From: Pedobacter sp. ASV12
Lineage (GTDB): Bacteria; Bacteroidota; Bacteroidia; Sphingobacteriales; Sphingobacteriaceae
NCBI RefSeq assembly: GCF_016429155.1
Contig: NZ_JAELUC010000010.1
Location: forward strand, 1-64,000
Direction of reading: 5' to 3'
Length of the DNA: 64,000 bases
Part shown: positions 7,753 to 15,411 of the stretch, piece after piece
Position numbering within the stretch: the stretch's first letter is position 1
Layout of the letters: the number at the start of each line of letters is the position of its first letter
Notes under the pieces: generated by a model
Seen by the model: the letters and a program-made list of their open reading frames with translations, nothing else
Database searches by the model: none
Told to the model about the DNA's origin: nothing
Program-made: the position numbers and the translations under genes

Positions 7753-7760
7753 CAAAAATA
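7753..7760 (-). promoter_or_regulatory. -7 box TATTTTTG for def, 4 nt before the start
   Basis: An exact TAnnTTTG element on the minus strand, followed by CAAC and then the ATG of def. The start codon is fixed by homology, so this is one of the best cases for a leaderless mRNA in the window. Confidence 0.55.
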
Positions 7761-7851
7761 CGAAAAAGATTTTATATGGTATTCGGGAGCGTCAGCCCTA
7801 ATGGCGTGGTGCCCATCATAATTGAGTATACTGTATTCCGTCTGAATGAAA

Positions 7852-9081
7852 CTAGTCGACAGGATAGAAAACAAGCGAGCTCAGGTTCTTTTCGTCCAGC
7901 ATCTCGTTTGCAATGTTTTGCATATCTGCAGTGGTTACGGCGTTGATTTTCTGAAAAACGGTAGTCAGGCTGTCAATCCGATCATAGTCGATCAGGCTTT
8001 TGGCCATCGAAATGATCAATCCGATCCGGTTTTCTTCGCCCAAAGCAATTTGGCCGATAAACTTGTTCTTGGCCTTGTGCAATTGGATTTCGGTAAAGGG
8101 ATTGGTCTTTATCTTTCTAAATTCCTTAAAAATAAGGCTCCGGGCTTTGTCAACCTTTTCTTTGTCGGTGCCAAAATAAAGCGCAAAAATTCCGGTATCG
8201 CTCAAAGGGCTGTAATTGGTTTCGATGGTATAAGCGATGCCGTGTTTTTCGCGCAGCTGCAGATTCAGGATAGAGCTCATGCCGGTACCGCCCAAAATGT
8301 TGTTGAGCAGCAAAAGCCCGGTTTTATAAGGGTGATGCAGCGAATAGGCCTGTATGCCCATCATGCAGTGCGCCTGCATAATCTGCTTGTTAGACACCAG
8401 GTTTTGCACCAGCGCCTGCTGTGGAGCCATTCGGTTGCTTTGTCCAGTATTTGCAGGTACGCTTTCGAAATGCTTGGTGCCAATCTTAACCACCTTCGTA
8501 AGGTTATAGTTGCCCAAAACGGCTACTACAATTTGGTCGGTACGGTAATGCTGGCGGATAAAATGATGGATATCTTTTTGGCTCAGCGCACCAACGGTAT
8601 CGGGGGTACCCAAAATGTTGCGCCCTAAGGCGTGTCCGGCAAAAAGCTGGTCTTCAAAATCGTCGTTAATGGCTTCTTCGGGCTGGTCCAGGTACGAAGT
8701 AATCTCGTCGAGCACGACGCCTTTTTCCTTCTCTATTTCCTCTTCTGGAAAAGTAGAATGGAAAACGATATCGTTAAAAAGCTCTAAAGTGCGGTCGAGG
8801 TAGGGATGCAGAAAAGAGGCATGGATGCAGGTGTATTCTTTGGTGGTATAGGCGTTCAGGTCGGCACCCACGCTTTCCAGCCGGGTTAAGATCTGGTTGG
8901 TATTGCGTTTTTCGGTCCGCTTAAAAATCAGGTGTTCGATAAAGTGGGCCAGGCCCATTTGCGCATCGCTTTCATCCCTCGATCCCGTATTGACAATAAT
9001 GCAGGCATGAGAAATCGGCGATGCCGAAGGAACGTGCAAAAGCCTGATGCCGTTGCTTAAAGTATGAACATTATATTCCAT
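7852..9081 (-). CDS. M16 family (insulinase-like) zinc peptidase
   Basis: 409 residues, the usual length of the processing-peptidase branch. The inverted zinc motif HxxEH is at 46-50 (HFIEH), with the distal Glu ligand in the EEEIEKEKGVVLDEI helix (about 115-130). The second, inactive-type half includes NNILGGTGMSSILNLQLREK, a typical substrate-cradle motif. There is no signal peptide, so it is probably cytoplasmic. It lies about 100 bases upstream of def on the same strand. Similar Bacteroidota proteins are annotated simply as insulinase family; the substrate is unknown. Confidence 0.92.
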   Translation of the reverse strand: MEYNVHTLSNGIRLLHVPSASPISHACIIVNTGSRDESDAQMGLAHFIEHLIFKRTEKRNTNQILTRLESVGADLNAYTTKEYTCIHASFLHPYLDRTLELFNDIVFHSTFPEEEIEKEKGVVLDEITSYLDQPEEAINDDFEDQLFAGHALGRNILGTPDTVGALSQKDIHHFIRQHYRTDQIVVAVLGNYNLTKVVKIGTKHFESVPANTGQSNRMAPQQALVQNLVSNKQIMQAHCMMGIQAYSLHHPYKTGLLLLNNILGGTGMSSILNLQLREKHGIAYTIETNYSPLSDTGIFALYFGTDKEKVDKARSLIFKEFRKIKTNPFTEIQLHKAKNKFIGQIALGEENRIGLIISMAKSLIDYDRIDSLTTVFQKINAVTTADMQNIANEMLDEKNLSSLVFYPVD

Positions 9082-9089
9082 TGAAGGCG

Positions 9090-9097
9090 CAAAGCTA
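9090..9097 (-). promoter_or_regulatory. -7 box TAGCTTTG for the M16 peptidase gene
   Basis: An exact TAnnTTTG match on the minus strand, eight bases before the ATG at 9081. It implies a very short leader of a few bases. Confidence 0.45.
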
Positions 9098-9109
9098 CGG
9101 CAATTTAAG

Positions 9110-9547
9110 TTATAAAATATCTGTATCCTGTAAACTTAGGGTATCGGCTACCTTGCTGGCGGTAGGCCTGCTCATGACCAAATTAATGAAAGGCATTCCG
9201 GCAAATATTAAAAAATAGAGGTTGCCGTGCATTAAGAAAACAACCAAATTAACCATTGACCCCGCCTCTAAAATGCCACATTTTGTTAAGAATGCCCTTT
9301 GATATCGAATAAACTTAGATTTCGTATCACTTGCGGAATCTATATTGGCAATTAGGCTGTTAAATAAAATATTACTTATCGTACTGCTAAAAATGGCTGT
9401 TAAAATAAATCCCCGTTCGTAATAGCCATTCGGCGATTGAAAGAAAAGCTTACTTTGGTTAATCAGTAAGCCTACCATGGCAAATGTAAATACCGCGACG
9501 CAAAAGGCAGTATGCATCAGTTGGATTACTTTAAGTTGTTGTTTCAT
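9110..9547 (-). CDS. Small four-helix membrane protein, unknown
   Basis: 145 residues with about four hydrophobic segments (roughly 12-28, 46-64, 95-112 and 113-130), the first following a short polar N-terminus. No motif or family is recognised. It lies between the fucosidase terminator and the M16 peptidase, on the same strand as both, and ends 12 bases before the M16 promoter box. The sequence looks more AT-rich than its neighbours, which may mean later acquisition, but it is too short to be sure. Confidence 0.6.
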   Translation of the reverse strand: MKQQLKVIQLMHTAFCVAVFTFAMVGLLINQSKLFFQSPNGYYERGFILTAIFSSTISNILFNSLIANIDSASDTKSKFIRYQRAFLTKCGILEAGSMVNLVVFLMHGNLYFLIFAGMPFINLVMSRPTASKVADTLSLQDTDIL

Positions 9548-9592
9548 GCAAGTGTAAGTATAATCAAAAATTCAGGAATTCGGTAAAGCAAC

Positions 9593-9630
9593 AAAAAGGG
9601 AATATTTTCTATTATCGAAAATATTCCCTT
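9593..9630 (-). terminator. Rho-independent terminator of the fucosidase gene
   Basis: Perfect 14-base-pair stem (AAGGGAATATTTTC at 9596-9609 with its complement at 9617-9630), a 7-base loop, and in the minus direction a T5 tract at 9593-9597. It lies about 25 bases past the fucosidase stop codon. Confidence 0.85.
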
Positions 9631-9655
9631 GGATATGTTAAGATATTAGGTCGGT

Positions 9656-11008
9656 TTATTTTAAAGTTAGCTCAATAACGGGGATTTCGAAATTGGGCTT
9701 TTTCTTGGGCAACTTGAGTACCAGGTTGCTAGCGGTCGATTTGTTCAGGTCGGTTTGAAGCTCTGAGTTGTCGTGCAGAAATTGGGCATACGCAACCTTG
9801 TCTCTATAGCCCTCCAACACCATATTGCCATCTTTCGGATAATCGAATAAATGCACATACAGCTTCCTGGCTTCTTTGTTATAGGTAAGTTTGGTGCCTT
9901 CAACCGCCTTAAATTCGTTTGGCGCGAAGGTGCAGTTGTAAATCGATCTGGAATTGGCATGCATCCAAGAGCCTAAACTATCCAAGGCATTGGTGGCCCT
10001 ATAGTCAAACTCGCCACGGGCAGTAGGCCCTACGTTCAGCAACAGGTTGCCGCCGTTGGCTACCGAGGTAATCAGCAAATCTAATAGCTGGCGATGGGTT
10101 TTCCAGGTATTTTCGTCGCGGTAATAGCCCCAAGAGCCTGAAAAGGTTTGGCAGGTTTCCCACACCTTTCCCCTGTATTTTTCGAGCTCTTTGGTGCCCA
10201 CTTGTTCGGGTGTTTCAAAATCCTGCCCGTCTTCATACGCTTTCAGGTCTAAACGATTGTCGACAATGATACCAGGTTGCAATTTTCTGATCTGTTTAAG
10301 CAATTCTATCGAGCCCCAGTCGTCCTTGCCCTTGCCGTACTTTCCCGGATAGGAGAAATCGAGCCAAAGGATGTCTATTTTTCCATAATTGCTCAACAGT
10401 TCGGTAACCTGATTGTACATGTATTTGCGATACTTGGCCATATCTTTCCCCTTGTTTAGGGCGGCATAGCCACTATCGCTTTCCTTAACCAGTCTTTGCG
10501 GGTGCATCCGGTCTATCGTAAAATCGGGGTGATGCCAATCGATCAGCGAGTAATAAAAACCTATCTTAATGCCTTCGGCCCTAAAGGCCTCTACAAATTC
10601 TTTGACCAGATCTCTCTTGGCCGGCGTATTGGTGGCTTTATAATCGGTAAATTTACTGTCGAACAAGGTAAAACCTTCATGATGCTTGGTCGTGAGTACC
10701 GCATATTTCATCCCTGCTTTTTTTGCCTCCTTGGCCCAAACTTTGGGCTGGAACAAGTCTGGATTGAACTGTTGAAAGTATTTTTCATAGCCTTCGTTCG
10801 TTATTCGCTCGGCGTTTTTTACCCATTCATGGCGCGCCGGCAAGGCATACAAACCCCAGTGAATAAACATGCCGAAACGGGCATCGGTCCACCATTCCAT
10901 TCTTTTTATTTTAGCTTCAGGGCTTTCGGTCCCTATTTTTTGTTGCGAAAATGCGGCGGTATAAACGGCTATCGCAAAAAGCAGGCATAACAGTGTTTTT
11001 CTTTTCAT
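9656..11008 (-). CDS. GH29 alpha-L-fucosidase, secreted
   Basis: 450 residues with a signal peptide (about 1-21, ending AAFSQ). The catalytic barrel shows RFGMFIHWGLYALPARHEWV (44-63), TTKHHEGF (106-113), FYYSLIDWHHPDF, and the nucleophile Asp217 in ILWLDFS. GH29 enzymes release alpha-linked L-fucose with retention. A C-terminal beta domain (about 355-450) follows. No other glycan genes, sulfatases or SusC/D partners lie beside it, so it is not part of a visible utilisation locus. Upstream, 252 bases separate it from the divergent htpG. Confidence 0.9.
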   Translation of the reverse strand: MKRKTLLCLLFAIAVYTAAFSQQKIGTESPEAKIKRMEWWTDARFGMFIHWGLYALPARHEWVKNAERITNEGYEKYFQQFNPDLFQPKVWAKEAKKAGMKYAVLTTKHHEGFTLFDSKFTDYKATNTPAKRDLVKEFVEAFRAEGIKIGFYYSLIDWHHPDFTIDRMHPQRLVKESDSGYAALNKGKDMAKYRKYMYNQVTELLSNYGKIDILWLDFSYPGKYGKGKDDWGSIELLKQIRKLQPGIIVDNRLDLKAYEDGQDFETPEQVGTKELEKYRGKVWETCQTFSGSWGYYRDENTWKTHRQLLDLLITSVANGGNLLLNVGPTARGEFDYRATNALDSLGSWMHANSRSIYNCTFAPNEFKAVEGTKLTYNKEARKLYVHLFDYPKDGNMVLEGYRDKVAYAQFLHDNSELQTDLNKSTASNLVLKLPKKKPNFEIPVIELTLK

Positions 11009-11260
11009 GGCTTGATGATTTGGTTAGAGGTATACAAGATAACCAGAAGCCTGCATTTAAAATTAAGCGCAATTGGCAAATGATTATGCTTTTTACACCT
11101 AAAGTAGTAGCCTTTCCAGGCATAAACGCTTGTTGAGCAAGGTTTTGGTCGGCAGGATGTTTGACAGGTTTTGCCGTATTCGCTGTCATTTTGACCTGTT
11201 TCGCATTTTGGAACAGGGCTTGATGGGTAAGGATATAATCAAAAAATTAGAAATTAAAAT

Positions 11261-13147
11261 ATGACAACAGAAAAAGGAAATATTTCCATACACACGGAGA
11301 ACATTTTCCCGATCATCAAGAAATTCCTGTATTCGGATAATGAGATCTTTTTAAGGGAATTGGTTTCTAACGCAGTTGATGCGGTACAAAAAATAAAACG
11401 ATTGGCGGCCTTGGGCCAGTACAATGGCGAGCTAGGCGAACCTCTGGTAGAAGTAAAGCTTGACGAAAAAGCCAAAACCATTACCATTAGCGACAATGGC
11501 TTGGGCATGACTGCCGAAGAAATCAAAAAATATATCAACCAAGTCGCCTTTTCGGGCGCCAGCGAATTTGTAGAGAAATTTAAGGACGCCAAAGATGCCA
11601 ATGAAATTATCGGCAAGTTTGGTTTGGGCTTCTACTCTGCATTTATGGTAGCCGATTGGGTTGAAATCCAAACCTTGTCATATCAGGAAGGTGCAGCCGC
11701 GGCCAAATGGACCTGCGATGGCAGCACCGAATTTGAAATTGCCGACGGTAACCGTACCACCAGAGGTACCGATATTATTTTGCACATCAACAGCGAATCG
11801 GAGGAGTTTTTACACGAACACAAGCTGCAGGAGATTTTGGATAAATACGCCAAATTCTTGCCAGTGCCAATTAAATTCGGCACCAAAACCACACAAGAAG
11901 AAGACGGACAGGACGAAGAAGGCAAAACCAAATACAAATCGGTTGAGGTAGACAACATTATCAATACCACCAATCCGATCTGGACCAAAGCGCCTGCAGA
12001 TTTGTCAGACGAAGATTACCTCGATTTTTACAAGCAGCTTTACCCTTTTTCGGAAGAGCCTTTGTTTTGGATCCACTTGAACGTAGACTATCCGTTTAAC
12101 CTAACGGGGGTGCTTTATTTCCCTAAGGTAAAAGACGACTTCGATCTGCAACGCAACAAAATCAAGCTGTTCAGCCGCCAGGTGTTTATTACTGACGAAG
12201 TAAAAGACATCGTGCCAGAGTTCCTGATGTTGCTGCATGGCGTAATCGACTCGCCGGATATTCCGTTGAACGTGTCGAGAAGCTTCTTGCAAGCCGATAG
12301 CAACGTGAAAAAAATCAACAGCTACATCACCAAAAAAGTAGCCGATAAACTGGCCGAGCTGTTTAACAAAGACCGTAAGGCCTACGAAGAAAAATGGAGC
12401 AATATCGGTCTTTTTGTGAAGTACGGCATGATCAGCGAAGAGAAATTCTACGAAAAAGCCAAAGATTTCGCTTTGTTGACCAATACACAAAATGAGAACT
12501 TTACCCTAGAAGAATACAAGGAAAAAATCAAGGCCGAGCAAACCGATAAAAACGGTTCATTGGTTTACCTGTACACTACCGATCCTGATAAACAAGACGG
12601 TTTTATCCAGGCCGCCAATAAAAAAGGCTACGACGTGTTGCTGATGAATTCGCCTATCGATGGCCATTTTGTAAGCAGCCTGGAGCAAAAACTGGAAAAA
12701 ACCTTGCTTAAACGTGTTGACGCCAGTGTAACCAACCAGCTGATTGAAAAAGACGAGCTGCACGAATCAGTATTGAGCGACGAGCAGTCGACCCAGGTGA
12801 AATCCATTTTCGAAAAAGCCATTGTAAAACCAGGCTTCAGCGTAGAAGTGGTAGGCTTAAGCCCAGACGACGCGCCGGTAACCATTACCATGGACGAATT
12901 TATGCGCCGCATGAAAGACATGGCCAAAATGGGCGGAGGCATGAGTTTTTATGGCAATATGCCCGATAGCTATAAGGTAGCCATTAACGGCAACCATAAA
13001 TTGGTAGGCAAGATTTTGGCCACAACCAATGAAGAAGAGCAAAGCAAATACGCTAAACAGGCTGTAGACTTGGCCCTGCTTTCGCAAGGCATGCTTACTG
13101 GAGCAGAATTGACAGATTTTGTTAACCGCAGCGTAGAGCTGATCTAA
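11261..13147 (+). CDS. htpG: HtpG (Hsp90) chaperone
   Basis: 628 residues, normal for bacterial Hsp90. The N-terminal GHKL ATPase has LRELVSNAVDAVQKIKRL (32-49), DNGLGM and GKFGLGFYSAFMVAD. The middle domain has the DIPLNVSRSFLQ segment. The C-terminal dimerisation domain ends the protein. It remodels late-folding client proteins at the cost of ATP. It is monocistronic: a strong terminator follows at once. No CIRCE element is visible in the 250-base upstream gap, as expected outside HrcA-regulated groups. Confidence 0.97.
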   Translation: MTTEKGNISIHTENIFPIIKKFLYSDNEIFLRELVSNAVDAVQKIKRLAALGQYNGELGEPLVEVKLDEKAKTITISDNGLGMTAEEIKKYINQVAFSGASEFVEKFKDAKDANEIIGKFGLGFYSAFMVADWVEIQTLSYQEGAAAAKWTCDGSTEFEIADGNRTTRGTDIILHINSESEEFLHEHKLQEILDKYAKFLPVPIKFGTKTTQEEDGQDEEGKTKYKSVEVDNIINTTNPIWTKAPADLSDEDYLDFYKQLYPFSEEPLFWIHLNVDYPFNLTGVLYFPKVKDDFDLQRNKIKLFSRQVFITDEVKDIVPEFLMLLHGVIDSPDIPLNVSRSFLQADSNVKKINSYITKKVADKLAELFNKDRKAYEEKWSNIGLFVKYGMISEEKFYEKAKDFALLTNTQNENFTLEEYKEKIKAEQTDKNGSLVYLYTTDPDKQDGFIQAANKKGYDVLLMNSPIDGHFVSSLEQKLEKTLLKRVDASVTNQLIEKDELHESVLSDEQSTQVKSIFEKAIVKPGFSVEVVGLSPDDAPVTITMDEFMRRMKDMAKMGGGMSFYGNMPDSYKVAINGNHKLVGKILATTNEEEQSKYAKQAVDLALLSQGMLTGAELTDFVNRSVELI

Positions 13148-13160
13148 TAACCGAAATAAG

Positions 13161-13196
13161 AAAGGGTGTTTTAATCAAAACACCCTTTCGCTTTTT
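13161..13196 (+). terminator. Rho-independent terminator after htpG
   Basis: Perfect 12-base-pair stem AAAGGGTGTTTT (13161-13172) paired with 13177-13188, a 4-base loop, then a T5 run at 13192-13196. It ends only 11 bases before the next ATG. Confidence 0.9.
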
Positions 13197-13207
13197 AATG
13201 CCTTTTT

Positions 13208-14425
13208 ATGAGAAGAAGACTTCAATTCGCTCCCATAGCCATATTTTTATTTGTTTTTGCCTTGTTAAACGCCTACGTAACGGAGGGCTTGAGGCTGGTG
13301 GTTCCGTATTACGTATTGGCCATTTTTTGGTCGGTCGTAGTCGTTGTAACCCTTGCCTTGGCGGGTTCTATTTTTTACAGCCGTGGCAGAGAACTGGGTA
13401 CGGCCTTCAAAATTTCGGCACATGCTTTTTTGGTGCTTTTGGTAAGCGAACTGCTCTTTGCCGTGGTATTGCTGTTTGGCGATGTTTATCGGCTGTTGGC
13501 AGGTACGGTTCATCTCATTGGCAACCACCGGTTTTTGGCGCCGGTTAGAAATCCTTATTGGGTAGATTTTGGCCTGGTGCTTTTCGGTTTAAGTGTGCTC
13601 TTGTTCGTTTACGGAATGCTACGGGGCAAATATGCGTATCGGGTAATCCATCATACTTTGCATTTCAACGATTTGCCCAAGGCTTTCGATGGCTTTACCA
13701 TTACCCAGATTTCGGATGTACATGCGGGCAGCTTTAAAAACCAGGCCGCCGTACAACGGGGTATAGACCTGATTAAACAACAGGATTCGGATTTATTTGT
13801 GTTTACCGGCGACCTGGTTAACAACAAAGCCGAAGAAATCAAGCCCTGGATTGGTCATTTTTCGCAAATCAAGGCGCGCTACGGCCAGTTCTCGGTATTG
13901 GGCAACCACGATTATGGCGATTATGTAAAATGGCCAAGCGAAGAGGCTAAAAGGGCAAATCTGGCGCAGTTGAAAAAATACCATGCCGAATTGGGTTTCC
14001 GTTTGTTGCTCGACGAACACGTAACCTTGCAAAAAGAAGGCGAGCACATTATTTTGGCGGGCATAGAAAATTGGGGGCTCGGTTTTGGCGAGCGTGGCGA
14101 CCTGCAAAAGGCACTGGAGCAAACCACCACCACCGAATTTAAGGTACTGCTTTCGCACGATCCGTCGCATTGGGAGCAACAGGTCAAAAACAATCCCTCA
14201 AAAATACAGCTAACCTTGGCCGGACATACGCACGGCATGCAGTTTGGCATCGAGGCTTTTGGCATCAAATGGAGCCCGGTTAAATTCCGCTACAACCATT
14301 GGGCGGGCATCAAAGCAGAAAACGGAAGATACCTGAACGTAAACAGAGGCTTTGGGTTTATCGGTTTTTCGGGACGCGTGGGCATTTGGCCAGAGGTAAC
14401 GGTTATTACCCTTAAAAGAGCCTAG
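13208..14425 (+). CDS. Membrane-anchored metallophosphoesterase
   Basis: 405 residues. Four or five transmembrane helices fill residues 1-150. The calcineurin-type catalytic domain follows: ISDVHAG (near 167), FTGDLVNNK (near 203), GNHDYG (near 232), LLSHDP (near 316) and LAGHTHGMQ (near 336). These are the metal-binding Asp, His and Asn positions of the YkuE/YaeI-like branch, several of which hydrolyse UDP-diacylglucosamine or other pyrophosphates at the membrane. The actual substrate here is not shown. The start is the second in-frame ATG after the htpG terminator. Confidence 0.88.
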   Translation: MRRRLQFAPIAIFLFVFALLNAYVTEGLRLVVPYYVLAIFWSVVVVVTLALAGSIFYSRGRELGTAFKISAHAFLVLLVSELLFAVVLLFGDVYRLLAGTVHLIGNHRFLAPVRNPYWVDFGLVLFGLSVLLFVYGMLRGKYAYRVIHHTLHFNDLPKAFDGFTITQISDVHAGSFKNQAAVQRGIDLIKQQDSDLFVFTGDLVNNKAEEIKPWIGHFSQIKARYGQFSVLGNHDYGDYVKWPSEEAKRANLAQLKKYHAELGFRLLLDEHVTLQKEGEHIILAGIENWGLGFGERGDLQKALEQTTTTEFKVLLSHDPSHWEQQVKNNPSKIQLTLAGHTHGMQFGIEAFGIKWSPVKFRYNHWAGIKAENGRYLNVNRGFGFIGFSGRVGIWPEVTVITLKRA

Positions 14426-14540
14426 CCAAAAATTTCATAAAAAATAAGGGGCTTGTAGCGTTTGGCCCATTGGCGCCGTATAGGTTGGTAATATGTTAAT
14501 GGCCATTAACCAATATGTACAAGTACCTAAAAATTTAATT

Positions 14541-15230
14541 ATGAAATTACTCCATTACAAAGTTATCATTGCCACTATTGCGCTCTCTATTGCTTTCGCT
14601 TCATGTTCAAAGATAAAGTCTACGCCCGTACAGCTTTCGGGCTTAAGCCTCATCAACGCTGTGCCTACTGACGAAAAACTGGATGTTTTTATCGATAATG
14701 GCAAGGTAACCAATAACAATTTTGCCTACCTCGACAAATGGGATTATGCAAATGCCTATTCTGGCAACCGAAAAGTTGACATTTCCAAACAAGGAAGCGG
14801 CCTAAACCTAAGAACCGAGGTGATCAGCATGGAACCCCAGTTCGGCTATTCGCTTTTCGTTATTGATAAACTAGACAATGTGAAGCTCTTGTTGTTGAAA
14901 GACGACCTGACTACGCCAGCAACCGGAAAGGCAAAAGTTCGTTTTGTGAATTTAAGCTCCGATTCTGATCCCTTGGATTTGGCTATCGTTGGCAAAGCCG
15001 ATCCATTGGCGACCAATAAAGCCTTCAAGGAATTCAGTACTTTCGAGGCGGTTGATGCGGCGGCTTCTGTAACCTTCAACATTAAAAACAAGGCTACAGG
15101 TGCTGTTTTGGCTACGCTAACCAATATCAACGTAGAGAGTGGCAAAATCTATACTATTTATGCCCGGGGCCTAAAGGCGTCTGTTGATGGCCCAACCGTA
15201 TTCGGTGCCACTATTTTTACACACAAATAG
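14541..15230 (+). CDS. DUF4397-like lipoprotein
   Basis: 229 residues. The N-terminus MKLLHYKVIIATIALSIAFA followed by SCSK is a lipoprotein signal with the lipobox Cys near residue 21. The mature part has two repeated beta modules that read LSLINAVPTDEKLDVFIDNG and VRFVNLSSDSDPLDLAIVG, the pattern of DUF4397. Such lipoproteins are surface exposed or periplasmic in Bacteroidota with no known biochemical role. The frame is open 16 codons upstream, but this ATG directly precedes the signal peptide. A terminator follows immediately, so it is transcribed alone. Confidence 0.8.
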   Translation: MKLLHYKVIIATIALSIAFASCSKIKSTPVQLSGLSLINAVPTDEKLDVFIDNGKVTNNNFAYLDKWDYANAYSGNRKVDISKQGSGLNLRTEVISMEPQFGYSLFVIDKLDNVKLLLLKDDLTTPATGKAKVRFVNLSSDSDPLDLAIVGKADPLATNKAFKEFSTFEAVDAAASVTFNIKNKATGAVLATLTNINVESGKIYTIYARGLKASVDGPTVFGATIFTHK

Positions 15231-15236
15231 TTCACC

Positions 15237-15267
15237 AAAGGCTTCCCATTAGTTCGGAAGCCTTTTT
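15237..15267 (+). terminator. Rho-independent terminator after the DUF4397 gene
   Basis: Ten-base-pair stem AAAGGCTTCC (15237-15246) with 15256-15265, a 9-base loop, continuing into a T run. Confidence 0.88.
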
Positions 15268-15379
15268 CTTGGCCGCAAGCTACAGGCTCGAACCGAAGAA
15301 CCCTGGCTTGTGGCCTTTAATTTTTTGAGGACTAATGTTAAAATTGGTGAAAGCTATTTTTTTAGTTGAAACTAAGCAT

Positions 15380-15387
15380 TAAGTTTG
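15380..15387 (+). promoter_or_regulatory. -7 box TAAGTTTG for the outer-membrane barrel gene
   Basis: An exact TAnnTTTG match, 24 bases upstream of the ATG at 15412, giving a normal short leader. Confidence 0.5.
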
Positions 15388-15411
15388 TTTTGATTATTGC
15401 CTTAAGCCTCA

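Noticed and set aside
11101..11230. Repeated TTTGAC and an ACAGGT/ACCTGT inverted pair upstream of htpG, considered as a heat-shock operator
   Set aside because: The arms are only six bases with a 24-base loop and do not match CIRCE or any operator I know. Too weak to list.
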